Positions 16,517 through 23,799 of a stretch of 41,306 bases of DNA are shown piece after piece. A program made the translations under genes and the position numbers. The stretch is from a virus. The DNA lies in IMG/VR virus record IMGVR_UViG_3300037508_000029, positions 1 through 41,306 of that record. The stretch is one strand, 5' to 3'. Below the pieces are notes generated by a model. That model was not told the DNA's origin. It did no database searches and worked only from the letters and a program-made list of their open reading frames with translations. Position 1 is the stretch's first letter. Each line of letters begins with the position of its first letter.

Positions 16517-17142
16517 CCCTAAGACTTAATGGCGCCACCTCGGGCTTTACCGAGATCGACGCACCAGCAGTCGCTGGCTCAAACACGCTGGTGCTGCCCG
16601 GCGGGAATGGCAGCAACGGCAACATCCTCGGCACTGATGGTGCGGGTAACCTGAGCTGGGTTAATGGCCGCATGGTGCTGGACACCGCCAAGGCATCCAC
16701 CAGTGGCACCTCAGTGGACTTCACCGGCATCCCGAGTTGGGCGAAGCGGGTGACGGTGATGTTTGATGGGGTGAGTACAAATGGGACTTCGATTATTCAG
16801 ATTCAACTGGGTGACGCAGGCGGGGTGGAAATTACAGGTTACACGGCAGGTTCGTCCAGCTTTGGCGCAAGCTCTTTTGCGTCTACTTCATTCACTACCG
16901 GGTTCGGTATCAGAACCAGCAACACTGCTGCGGATACTTATCAAGGTTCAGTGACGTTTACTAATATCAGCGGCAATGCATGGGTTGCATTAGGGCTTAT
17001 GTTTTCTGCATCGAATTATTTTACTGCCTCTATGGGTGGTACGAAAACCCTCTCCGCCACCCTCGACCGCGTCCGCATCACCACCGTCAACGGCACCGAC
17101 ACCTTTGACGCCGGGTCGATCAACATTCTCTACGAGGGCTGA
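16513..17142 (+). CDS. Tail fibre protein 3
   Basis: The 209-residue protein starts with a short adhesion module ('MTLRLNGATSGFTEIDAPAV' then 'LPGGNGSNGNILGTDG'). It then has a beta domain opening 'SGTSVDFTGIPSWAKRVTVM', which I recognise as a frequent C-terminal module of phage fibres. It starts by ATGA overlap with the putative assembly gene and ends 2 bases before the S74 fibre. It is likely a trimeric receptor-binding or accessory fibre. Confidence 0.75.
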   Translation: MTLRLNGATSGFTEIDAPAVAGSNTLVLPGGNGSNGNILGTDGAGNLSWVNGRMVLDTAKASTSGTSVDFTGIPSWAKRVTVMFDGVSTNGTSIIQIQLGDAGGVEITGYTAGSSSFGASSFASTSFTTGFGIRTSNTAADTYQGSVTFTNISGNAWVALGLMFSASNYFTASMGGTKTLSATLDRVRITTVNGTDTFDAGSINILYEG

Positions 17143-17144
17143 TC

Positions 17145-18116
17145 ATGAGCACTTTATCAACCACAAACCTCAAGAACGCCAGCTCGGGCAGCAACAACAT
17201 TGTGTTGGATAGCTCCGGTAGGGTGTTAGTTGGCACGTCTACTGCGCGTAGTAATTTTTATGGCGGTAGCTTAACTGCTGCGCTACAAGTTGAAGGCACA
17301 ACTTATGGCACGTCATCACTTTCGATGATTGCTAATGGATCAAGTAGTGCGCAAAACCCGTATCCCATTCTTTATCTAGGCCGAAGCCGAAATGCCACTG
17401 TCGGCTTAAACACTGTTGTGCAAAGTGGTGACCAAGTTGGAGCGGTTGTCTTTACAGGTGCAGATGGAACAAACTTAATTCCTACTGCATCAATCGAAAG
17501 CTATGTAGACGGCACCCCAGGCACTAACGACATGCCGGGCAGGCTCGTCTTCTCTACCACCGCCGACGGAGCGAGCAGCTTGACGGAGCGGATGAGGATT
17601 AGCCAAAATGGCGATATGTTTATTAACTGCACAAGTGGATTCAGTGGGCAACTGACAATCGCCAGGAATGGTGAACGCTGTTTAACGCTACAGAACACGG
17701 CCACTGGTTCAACTTCGCAAGAAATTCAGAATTTCTATCGAAATAGTACGCAAGTTGGAAGCATAACAACAACAAATGCTGCTACTGCATACAACACTTC
17801 CTCCGACTACCGCCTCAAAGAGAACGTTGTCCCGCTGACAGGCGCCATTGGTCGCGTCAATCAGCTCCAGGTTCGCCGCTTCAACTTCATCGCAGACCCC
17901 GACAAGACCGTTGACGGATTCATCGCCCACGAAGCACAGGCCGTTGTCCCCGAGTGCGTCACCGGCGAGAAGGATGCAGTTGATGCTGACGGCAACCCCG
18001 TCATGCAAGGCATCGACCAATCCAAGCTGGTGCCTCTGCTGACGGCTGCGCTGCAGGAAGCCATTACTGAGATCGCATCCTTGAAGAATCGCGTTGCAGT
18101 CCTAGAAGCCTCGTAG
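17145..18116 (+). CDS. Tail fibre with S74 intramolecular chaperone
   Basis: The 323-residue protein has a fibre N-terminus ('NASSGSNNIVLDSSGRVLVG'), a beta-rich middle and a C-terminal S74 peptidase domain beginning at 'SSDYRLKENVVPL' (about residue 221). In this family a Ser-Lys dyad in the SDxRxKxxI/V motif cuts off the chaperone after it has trimerised the fibre. Here the Ser and Lys are both present. The domain continues through 'VDGFIAHEAQAVVPECV' to a C-terminal coiled coil. The mature fibre would therefore be about 220 residues. Confidence 0.9.
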   Translation: MSTLSTTNLKNASSGSNNIVLDSSGRVLVGTSTARSNFYGGSLTAALQVEGTTYGTSSLSMIANGSSSAQNPYPILYLGRSRNATVGLNTVVQSGDQVGAVVFTGADGTNLIPTASIESYVDGTPGTNDMPGRLVFSTTADGASSLTERMRISQNGDMFINCTSGFSGQLTIARNGERCLTLQNTATGSTSQEIQNFYRNSTQVGSITTTNAATAYNTSSDYRLKENVVPLTGAIGRVNQLQVRRFNFIADPDKTVDGFIAHEAQAVVPECVTGEKDAVDADGNPVMQGIDQSKLVPLLTAALQEAITEIASLKNRVAVLEAS

Positions 18117-18166
18117 TCCTACTCTCTACTGACCCCAGCTACAGTTCACCTATCCCCACCTGATCC

Positions 18167-18490
18167 ATGCCTACAACCACCGAGTACACCTGGAACATCG
18201 CCCAGATGGAACGCCACACCGCTGATGGCATCGTGTTCACAGTGCATTACACCGTCAACGCCACGTCCGGCGATGCGGTTTACACCAGCTCGGCGTACGG
18301 CTCTATCGGCTTGGAGCAACCTGAAGGCGAAGTTATCCCGTATGCCGACCTGACACCTGAACTGGTAATCGGCTGGGTGCAAGCCAAGCTTGGCGGCACC
18401 GAGAAGGTGGATGAAATTCAAGCTGCACTGCAAGCGCAGATCGACGAGCAGCGCACACCGACCACAGCTCAGGGTATGCCGTGGCAGTAA
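18167..18490 (+). CDS. Conserved small protein after fibre genes
   Basis: The 107-residue protein starts 'MPTTTEYTWNIAQMER' with a beta-rich 'ADGIVFTVHYTVNA', then 'VIPYADLTPELVIGWVQ' and 'ALQAQIDEQRTP'. I recognise this pattern from small proteins encoded near fibre or lysis genes of cyanophages, with no assigned biochemical role. It has no signal peptide and no membrane segment. The following small basic gene starts inside its last codons. Confidence 0.72.
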   Translation: MPTTTEYTWNIAQMERHTADGIVFTVHYTVNATSGDAVYTSSAYGSIGLEQPEGEVIPYADLTPELVIGWVQAKLGGTEKVDEIQAALQAQIDEQRTPTTAQGMPWQ

Positions 18491-18615
18491 AAGCAAAAGC
18501 CGGACTGTCGGGCACTATCCGCAAGGAGCCGGTGCAAAAGCTCACTCGCCAAGGTAGCGGCAGACGCAGTAAACCTCGCGGCGACCGCAAGCTCTACAGG
18601 GGTCAAGGTCGCTAA
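18481..18615 (+). CDS. Small basic protein (44 aa, GTG start)
   Basis: Starting at GTG 18481, the frame encodes 44 residues, with MAVKAKAGLSGTIRKEP at the start and SGRRSKPRGDRKLYRGQGR at the end. It is very rich in Lys, Arg and Gly. It overlaps the end of the preceding gene by 10 bases and fills what would otherwise be a 150-base gap. The highly basic composition suggests nucleic-acid or acidic-partner binding. I recall similar tiny proteins in cyanophages but cannot name a function. Confidence 0.68.
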   Translation: MAVKAKAGLSGTIRKEPVQKLTRQGSGRRSKPRGDRKLYRGQGR

Positions 18616-18639
18616 GATAGCTTTGTAGTCACTGCTGCC

Positions 18640-18888
18640 ATGATTGAAGTCGTTGCCGCAGTGGCTGGCGCCAGCATCTCAGTTGCGGCTATGGGCGCCA
18701 TGGGGTTTACCCGTAAGAGCGATGAAGCCCGTGATGCTGTGATCAGACTGACCAGCGCAGTTGAGCACATCGCCACGCAACTTGAAGTGTTGCACACCGA
18801 CATCAAAGACGACCGTCGGGAAACGTTTCAGCGACTTGGCGCGGTTGAGCAGCGTGTGACTAAACTAGAGGCACACCCCCGCGTGTAG
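18640..18888 (+). CDS. Small membrane protein, possible holin or lysis accessory
   Basis: The 82-residue protein has one N-terminal hydrophobic segment (residues about 2-22, VVAAVAGASISVAAMGAMGF) followed by a charged helical part likely to form a coiled coil ('AVEHIATQLEVLHTDIKDD'). The N-anchored, C-tailed layout and the position upstream of the endolysin suit a holin-like or lysis-regulator protein. An alternative is a virion-associated membrane protein. It has one membrane segment rather than the two or three of classical holins. Confidence 0.6.
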   Translation: MIEVVAAVAGASISVAAMGAMGFTRKSDEARDAVIRLTSAVEHIATQLEVLHTDIKDDRRETFQRLGAVEQRVTKLEAHPRV

Positions 18889-18890
18889 TC

Positions 18891-19031
18891 ATGGAATTTC
18901 TATCTCACCCTGCATTTTGGATTTGCGTTGCTGCCGCATCTGAGTTGGTTGCCCTGTCGCCACTTAAGAGCAACAGCATCATTCAGTTGGTGTTTCAGAT
19001 TCTGCGCCTGATCAAAGCAAAAAAGGTCTGA
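18891..19031 (+). CDS. Small hydrophobic protein (46 aa), possible holin
   Basis: The frame from ATG 18891 encodes 46 residues, MEFLSHPAFWICVAAASELV at the start and a second hydrophobic stretch SIIQLVFQILRLIKAKKV at the end. Two short hydrophobic stretches around a 'LSPLKSNS' turn and a basic C-terminus are a minimal class-II-holin-like plan. It starts 2 bases after the preceding gene and ends in CTGA, overlapping the next frame. Its place just before the endolysin supports a lysis role; this is inference. Confidence 0.62.
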   Translation: MEFLSHPAFWICVAAASELVALSPLKSNSIIQLVFQILRLIKAKKV

Positions 19032-19231
19032 TTGGTTTCGGTAAACTCGGCTGGCAAAAAACACTGCCAGCCAAGTTGGATAAGGCCGAAGCCGATTGGC
19101 AAGCAACGCAACCACCTGCCATGCCGCCACCAATCATGGTCGAGCATCCAATTGACGACACCTTGCAGACTGGTAACAGTCAATTGCTCGGCGGTCCAAT
19201 AAGCATCCATGCACCCTGGAAACGTGACTAA
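19028..19231 (+). CDS. Small proline-rich protein with apparent CTG start
   Basis: An open frame of 67 residues, (M)IGFGKLGWQKTLPAKLD then a proline-rich 'QPPAMPPPIMVEHP' and 'GGPISIHAPWKRD', fills the 178-base gap between the holin-like gene and the endolysin. The composition is that of a real protein. There is no ATG, GTG or TTG in frame at its beginning. CTG at 19028 overlaps the upstream TGA as CTGA, mirroring the ATGA junctions used elsewhere. The start is uncertain. Function is unknown; an accessory lysis role is possible. Confidence 0.5.
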   Translation: MIGFGKLGWQKTLPAKLDKAEADWQATQPPAMPPPIMVEHPIDDTLQTGNSQLLGGPISIHAPWKRD

Positions 19232-20282
19232 CAAGATTTGCCTGCTTGATCTTTGCAAGTATTACAAGGCATTACCTCACCAGATGGCCGGTATCGCCGA
19301 GCTAGAGGAGGCGATCAATAAAGCCAACCCGCACATCCTTGGTCGCGAGCAAGGTTGGTTTAAGACATGGAGCCAAGGCGGTTTGCAGCAGGATTACACG
19401 CCCGCGCTAAAGCTCATCAAAGAGTTTGAGGGCTGTCACCTGAGCGCTTACCCCGACCCGCTGCACGGCTGGGATGTCGCCACTATTGGCTACGGCACCA
19501 CGCGCTATCAAGACGGTCGTAAGGTAAAGCAAGGCGACAAAATCACCGTCATTGAAGCGGACCGCCTGCTGCTTGAGGAAGTCGAGCGTATCGCCGCCAA
19601 GCTGGGCAAGGATGTGCCTCACTGGAAGGAGATGGCTGATGAGCAGCAGTCTGCGCTGATTAGTTTTGCCTACAACCTCGGCGCCGGCTTCTACGGTGCT
19701 GCAGGTTTTGAAACCATCAGCAAGCGACTGCGTGAGAAAGATTGGGCTTCAGTACCTGATGCGCTGCTGCTTTACCGCAACCCTGGCACCAACGTCGAGG
19801 CGGGCCTCAAGCGACGCCGTATTGCTGAGGGCAAGCTATGGCGCGAAGGCTTGCCATCGGTCAAGGTGACGCCATCAAGCCCATTTGGCACAAGCCTTAC
19901 CGCCAACTTTACGCTTGGTGAATTTGCCTTAGGGCAGCCTGCTCGGCGATTCACAGAGCAGCATCAGGTAGATACTGCTATTGAGTTGGCTACCTTTTTG
20001 GAGCGCGTGCGCAGCGCATTTGGTGGCAAGCGCGTGACCATCACCAGCGGCTACCGTCCGGCGGCCATCAACCGTCAAGTTGGTGGCGCTTCGGCTAGCG
20101 AGCATTTGTACAATGCGGCTGATGTTGGCGCTGTTGATTTTTACATTGACGGCGCAGATATCAATAAAGTCCAAGCATGGTGCGATAAGGAATGGCCGTA
20201 TTCGCTCGGCTATGGCGCACCTAAGGGTTTCGTGCATCTAGGAATACGTCAAGGCCGGCCACGAGTCCGGTGGGACTATTAA
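19209..20282 (+). CDS. Two-domain endolysin: GH24 lysozyme plus M15 peptidase
   Basis: The 357-residue protein digests the cell wall. After a ~55-residue N-terminal helical segment, residues about 60-215 form a GH24 (T4/P21-type) lysozyme: catalytic Glu74 in 'KEFEGCHLSAYPDP', Asp83, Thr92 in 'ATIGYG' and the C-terminal 'AGLKRRRIAEGKLW'. Residues about 235-355 form an M15 zinc DD-carboxypeptidase-like domain with 'SGYRPAAINRQVGG', His299 and Asp305 in 'SEHLYNAAD', and His343 in 'GFVHLG'. It could thus cut both glycan and peptide bonds. GTG at 19224 is a plausible alternative start, giving an 8-base overlap with the upstream gene. Confidence 0.92.
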   Translation: MHPGNVTNKICLLDLCKYYKALPHQMAGIAELEEAINKANPHILGREQGWFKTWSQGGLQQDYTPALKLIKEFEGCHLSAYPDPLHGWDVATIGYGTTRYQDGRKVKQGDKITVIEADRLLLEEVERIAAKLGKDVPHWKEMADEQQSALISFAYNLGAGFYGAAGFETISKRLREKDWASVPDALLLYRNPGTNVEAGLKRRRIAEGKLWREGLPSVKVTPSSPFGTSLTANFTLGEFALGQPARRFTEQHQVDTAIELATFLERVRSAFGGKRVTITSGYRPAAINRQVGGASASEHLYNAADVGAVDFYIDGADINKVQAWCDKEWPYSLGYGAPKGFVHLGIRQGRPRVRWDY

Positions 20283-20316
20283 GTAGCTAGAGTTGCATCA
20301 ACGCATCTGCTGCGGC

Positions 20317-21459
20317 ATGGCTGACCAACTGGTGTTCACATGCCGCCGTCAACGGCGATGCCGCGAAAAACTACCAGCGGAAGACTTGCAGCGTGACCCG
20401 TCAACAGGTCAGCTATTTTGCAAGTCTGGATTTTGCCCTAACCATAAGTATCGCGAAGACAACGACGTTATCACGCTGCAACTTGAGGTACGGCGACTGC
20501 GCGACCAATTCAAGGTTGCCACAACAGACCGCGAACAGTTGCTAGGAAAACTTGCTGCAACGCAAGACCAACTCAATGCAGCGCTTGACATTCGAGAAAT
20601 TGATAATATCAAGCCAATTACAGCGGCAGCAGCCGGCACACGGTCTGAATCAGTTCCGGTGTTGCTGTGTTCTGATTGGCATTGCGGCGCAGTAGTCAAG
20701 CCTGAATCGGTCAATCAACTTAATGCTTATAACGTCGAGACATTTCACGACCGCGCCGCAGCGCTATTTCGTAATGCGATTAAAGTAATCGACATGGCGC
20801 GCACCAGCGTTGATATCAATACCATGGTGCTATGGCTTGGTGGTGACTTGATTGACAACCAGTTGCATCCTGATGCAACTCAGCAGCAGGACCTCACCCC
20901 AACGCAGCAGCTTGTTGAATGCGAACGCGCTATTGCTGCCGGCATTGATTACCTACTGGAACACGGCAAACTAGAGCGATTGATCGTACCATGCAGTGTC
21001 GGCAATCATGGCCGCACTACTGTTAAGCAGCAAAGTAACGCAACAGAAAACAGCTTCGAGTGGTTGATGTACCAATCACTGCGGCGTCATTTCCGCAATG
21101 AATCTCACGTCGAGTGGCAAATCAGTGACGGCAATATCCTTTATATTGACGTGCTAGGCCAGCGATTGCGCTTCCATCACGGTGACGCGGTTAAATACGG
21201 CGGCGGCGTTGGTGGCATCACGGTGCCCCTGACGAAATGGGTTTACCGACAGGATGTAGGCATCCGCGCTGACCATACATTTTTAGGGCATTTTCACACC
21301 TTAACCCTTGGAACTGGGTTTAGCATCAATGGCAGCCTTATCGGCCCAACTGCTTACAGCTTGAAGTTAGGATTTTCACCCGAACGCCCGCAGCAGTTAA
21401 TGCGCTTTATTGACAGCGAACGCGGCTTTACGTTAAGTGCTCCCATCTTGACCGATTGA
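20317..21459 (+). CDS. Calcineurin-like metallophosphoesterase
   Basis: From ATG 20317 the protein has 380 residues. The N-terminus carries several cysteines ('FTCRRQRRC', 'LFCKSGFCPNH') that may bind zinc, then a coiled coil (about residues 50-95). The phosphoesterase domain shows the metal motifs in order: 'SDWHCG', 'LGGDLIDN', 'SVGNHGR', 'FHHGD' and 'LGHFHT'. These bind two metals and hydrolyse phosphoesters, in DNA, RNA or nucleotides. The 'GNHGR' box replaces the usual GNHD/E. It precedes an HNH nuclease, which hints at a DNA-end or recycling role. The upstream in-frame TTG at 20293 is less likely. Confidence 0.85.
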   Translation: MADQLVFTCRRQRRCREKLPAEDLQRDPSTGQLFCKSGFCPNHKYREDNDVITLQLEVRRLRDQFKVATTDREQLLGKLAATQDQLNAALDIREIDNIKPITAAAAGTRSESVPVLLCSDWHCGAVVKPESVNQLNAYNVETFHDRAAALFRNAIKVIDMARTSVDINTMVLWLGGDLIDNQLHPDATQQQDLTPTQQLVECERAIAAGIDYLLEHGKLERLIVPCSVGNHGRTTVKQQSNATENSFEWLMYQSLRRHFRNESHVEWQISDGNILYIDVLGQRLRFHHGDAVKYGGGVGGITVPLTKWVYRQDVGIRADHTFLGHFHTLTLGTGFSINGSLIGPTAYSLKLGFSPERPQQLMRFIDSERGFTLSAPILTD

Positions 21460-21765
21460 ATGGATCATCGGATTGATGGTGCCGACCTGATCCCTAAACG
21501 CAATGCAAAACACCAATTTAGACAGCACATCTTTGAGGCGTGGCAGCACTGCTGCGCATATTGCGGCGCATCAGCAGATACGCTTGACCACATAAAGCCA
21601 CGCCATAAAGGCGGCGCAACCATTGTCAGCAACCTAGTGCCAGCTTGTAAAACCTGCAATCGCCGCAAGGGTAGTCAGCACTGGCAGGAGTGGTTCAAGC
21701 TACAAAGTTTTTGGTCCTCAAAATTGGAGGCACAGGTCCAACAGTGGATTGAGGATAATTGCTAA
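21460..21765 (+). CDS. HNH endonuclease
   Basis: The 101-residue protein has a complete HNH fold with a zinc-binding pair of CxxC motifs: 'CAYCGASADTLDHIKPRHKGG' from about residue 32, then 'NLVPACKTCNRRKG'. The His in 'DHI' and the Asn in 'SNLVPAC' are the expected catalytic residues. It starts at the base after the phosphoesterase stop. A free-standing HNH nuclease could act in packaging, as in HK97-type phages, or be homing-like. It lies far from terminase in the linear map. Its 3' end overlaps a leftward small gene. Confidence 0.9.
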   Translation: MDHRIDGADLIPKRNAKHQFRQHIFEAWQHCCAYCGASADTLDHIKPRHKGGATIVSNLVPACKTCNRRKGSQHWQEWFKLQSFWSSKLEAQVQQWIEDNC

Positions 21766-21889
21766 TCATCTGGTGATAGAAAACTAACGCTTGCCAGTCT
21801 TGCTGGTGTTCTTTGCACATTCCAGCAATACATACACGCCAGACATAACCTGAGCCCGTGTATATTCTTTCAATGGTAGGTTGCGGCAT
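21695..21889 (-). CDS. Small protein at the end of the leftward unit
   Basis: The ATG at 21889 follows a GGTGG ribosome-binding-like stretch and lies 26 bases after the sigma factor stop. It encodes 64 residues, MPQPTIERIYTGSGYVWRV at the start, with 'EHQQDWQALVFYHQMI' in the middle. It overlaps the 3' end of the HNH gene on the other strand by 71 bases. The beta-then-helix look and operon position make it plausible, but no family is recognised. A GTG at 21901 is an alternative start. Confidence 0.5.
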   Translation of the reverse strand: MPQPTIERIYTGSGYVWRVCIAGMCKEHQQDWQALVFYHQMISNYPQSTVGPVPPILRTKNFVA

Positions 21890-21915
21890 GACAGCCACCA
21901 ATTTCGACGGCTTGA

Positions 21916-22815
21916 TTAGCCTAGGCCGCCGAGCGGCGTTCCATTGAGTTCTTTTCCTTTGTTCAACATGAGTTTTAGCCTTAGCAAGGCAGCCCGCTCG
22001 ACCTGCTGCAGGCGCGTACCTGATACGCCAGTGGCAGTCTCTAGTTCACGCCATGACACCGGCTTTTGTAGCCTTCGATTTTTGATGACATACTTTGACC
22101 TATCGTCGAGGTACTCATCCATTAGGTCCATCATCTCTTGCGCTTGATGGCTGATACTTAGGTCGTCAAAGTCAACTGTTGATTGCGGGTCAGCGATAAG
22201 ATCAATCAACGTAACGCCATCATTGTTGATGGGTGACATATCCAAGCTGCATACCGCATAACTGCGTTGCATTGCATCATAAATTACATTGATGTCAATG
22301 CCGATGTGATTTGCCACTTCATGCAGCGTTGGCGTACGGCAGAACTGATGGCCAAGCTCTGTGTGTACCCTAGCTATTTTTGTTAAAAGGTCATGCAGGC
22401 CAGTCGGCAACCTGATCATCGAATCATTCTGCGACAAGGCGCGTTGTATGCCTTGCTTAATCCACCAGTATGCGTAGGTCGAAAATTTGTAGCCGCGTGA
22501 ATAATCAAACAACTCAACCGCACGCGCTAGGCCGATGTTGCCCTCTTGGATCAGGTCCATAATTTCAAGCGACTTGCGCTTGCGGTTTTCGTACTTCTTT
22601 GCTACATGCACCACAAGTTGCAGGTTGCATTGAATAAATCGCTCGCGTGCGCGTTGGCCGCTACGCACTAGCCGATCTTCTGCTGCTGTTAGGTCACGCT
22701 CTAACTGCTGCAGCTCACGCATTTTGGCAATGCGCCTACCGTATTGAATCTCTTGGTCCACCGTGAGCAATGGAAACCTTGCGATCTCATTAAGGTAGTC
22801 TTTTAGTGATGACAT
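21916..22815 (-). CDS. RNA polymerase sigma-70 family factor
   Basis: The 299-residue protein would redirect the host RNA polymerase. Region 1.2 is at the N-terminus (SLKDYLNEIARFPLLTVDQE). Region 2 spans about residues 58-132, with 'LVVHVAKKYENR', 'LDLIQEGNIGLARAVELFDY'-like sequence and 'GYKFSTYAYWWIKQGIQRAL' for -10 recognition. Region 3 follows at about 133-205 and region 4 at about 225-285, with an HTH in 'SWRELETATGVSGTRLQQVE'. It lacks the long N-terminal region 1.1 of RpoD, like cyanobacterial group-2 sigmas. The gene comes late in the leftward unit and could switch on late structural genes. Confidence 0.92.
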   Translation of the reverse strand: MSSLKDYLNEIARFPLLTVDQEIQYGRRIAKMRELQQLERDLTAAEDRLVRSGQRARERFIQCNLQLVVHVAKKYENRKRKSLEIMDLIQEGNIGLARAVELFDYSRGYKFSTYAYWWIKQGIQRALSQNDSMIRLPTGLHDLLTKIARVHTELGHQFCRTPTLHEVANHIGIDINVIYDAMQRSYAVCSLDMSPINNDGVTLIDLIADPQSTVDFDDLSISHQAQEMMDLMDEYLDDRSKYVIKNRRLQKPVSWRELETATGVSGTRLQQVERAALLRLKLMLNKGKELNGTPLGGLG

Positions 22816-23056
22816 GATGAATCCACTTGTTCATACGATGGAAGCACAATTTCATGGTGCTGCCAATGCAAGTGCATTACGCGAGCTGCATAAGCGTGGC
22901 GACATGAATGGGCTGCTGGAATATGCGTTGTTGTTGGCTGAGGCAGAAGCAAGCCAGCGGTCGCAAATCCATTGGCTGACGAAAGAAGCTGTTGCATCAT
23001 GCGGCAGCATCCAGCCGTGGCATCTCGACGCTGCTAAGGAATTGCTTGGACGATGA
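22814..23056 (+). CDS. Small protein encoded against the leftward unit
   Basis: The 80-residue protein reads as a helical protein: 'ASALRELHKRGDMNGLLEYA', then 'LLAEAEASQRSQIHW' and 'LDAAKELLGR'. It is more protein-like than the opposite-strand frames here. Its ATG (22814 or 22817) overlaps the start codon of the divergent sigma gene; ATG 22838 (MEAQFHG) is an alternative start. Its 3' end overlaps the dCTP deaminase gene by 60 bases. It is the only rightward gene within 10 kb of leftward genes. Function is unknown; control of sigma expression is only a guess. Confidence 0.68.
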   Translation: MMNPLVHTMEAQFHGAANASALRELHKRGDMNGLLEYALLLAEAEASQRSQIHWLTKEAVASCGSIQPWHLDAAKELLGR

Positions 23057-23554
23057 CACCAAAGCATCATTGTTGTAATGACCGACAGCGGCATAGCTGA
23101 TTGCTGGCGTGGTACTCATGCGGAAAAATACCATCTGACCAATCTTGAGCCCCGGATAAATCGGCAATGGTTGAAGCTGACGGGCGTTCTTTAGCTCAAG
23201 CGTTAAGGTGCTGCCGTGCCATCCCGGATCGGCGTAACCGGCGTGCAGGTTTTCATAGCCCTCTCGTGCGCGGCTGGATTTAAGGAAAAACAAGCCAGCG
23301 ATGTCTTCCGGCATGTGGAACACTTCTATGGTTTGCGCCAAGATGAATTGCCCCGGCACCAACTCGTATGGATGGTCGGCGGTGTAATGACTGATGTCCA
23401 GCGGGATCATCTGGTGTGATGTCACCGATTCAAGCATGATCAAATTGCCAAGTCGTAGGTCCAAGCTGGCGGGATTTATCAGCTCGCGGTCATGGTTTTG
23501 CACCATACCGTCATTGATCAAGGCAAGGATTTCGTAATCTGAAAGGATTGTCAT
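22997..23554 (-). CDS. dcd: dCTP deaminase
   Basis: The 185-residue protein belongs to the dCTP deaminase/dUTPase family and should convert dCTP to dUTP (or directly to dUMP if bifunctional). It shows 'INPASLDLRLG' (26-36), the 'SSRAREG' phosphate-binding motif (93-99) and 'ADPGWHGSTLTLELKN' (108-123) with catalytic Glu120. Length matches the family. It starts by ATGA overlap with the upstream gene. It supplies dTTP precursors for phage DNA synthesis. I see no thymidylate synthase in the genome, so the host enzyme would complete the route. Confidence 0.9.
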   Translation of the reverse strand: MTILSDYEILALINDGMVQNHDRELINPASLDLRLGNLIMLESVTSHQMIPLDISHYTADHPYELVPGQFILAQTIEVFHMPEDIAGLFFLKSSRAREGYENLHAGYADPGWHGSTLTLELKNARQLQPLPIYPGLKIGQMVFFRMSTTPAISYAAVGHYNNDALVSSSKQFLSSVEMPRLDAAA

Positions 23555-23799
23555 TGAGGTCTGGTGGTGGGTGTTCTGCCGTGTTTAGGCGCGTTTTCGA
23601 GGTCGGCGGCCATTTGCGCTGCAGCCCGCAGCATTGTACTAAGCGGGATGCCACGAATGGAGCGTTCTGCCATGTAACGCACGGCCAATCGGTAGCCGTG
23701 CGACGCATTACCATTGCCTAGCTTGCGGGCTAGTGCAATTTCATCATCTGTTACGCGGATGTTCAACGTGCGGTTGCGGATGCGTTTAGCTGTAGCCAT
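23551..23799 (-). CDS. Small DNA-binding-like protein (RHH-type pattern)
   Basis: The 82-residue protein begins with basic residues and a strand-like 'RTLNIRVTDDEIALARKLG' followed by a helix ('ASHGYRLAVRYMAERS'). This resembles a ribbon-helix-helix or other small DNA-binding protein. The ATG at 23799 shares a base with the upstream TGA (TGATG), which decides it over the TTG at 23802. It ends inside the dCTP deaminase start. A regulatory role in the leftward unit is an inference. Confidence 0.65.
   Translation of the reverse strand: MATAKRIRNRTLNIRVTDDEIALARKLGNGNASHGYRLAVRYMAERSIRGIPLSTMLRAAAQMAADLENAPKHGRTPTTRPQ

Noticed and set aside
19032-19199. TTG-initiated frame in the pre-endolysin gap
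   Set aside because: The translation (LVSVNSAGKKHCQPSW and onward) is Cys/Trp/Arg-rich and shadow-like. The other frame from CTG 19028 gives a better protein.
21766-21888. Bidirectional terminator between the convergent units
   Set aside because: Only a 4-bp CCAG/CTGG hairpin followed by a poor T-stretch was found; it does not make a convincing terminator.
22803-23094. Leftward frames opposite the small gene at 22814-23056
   Set aside because: Their translations are rich in His/Cys/Ser, with no coupling to the sigma or dcd genes. The rightward frame is more protein-like.
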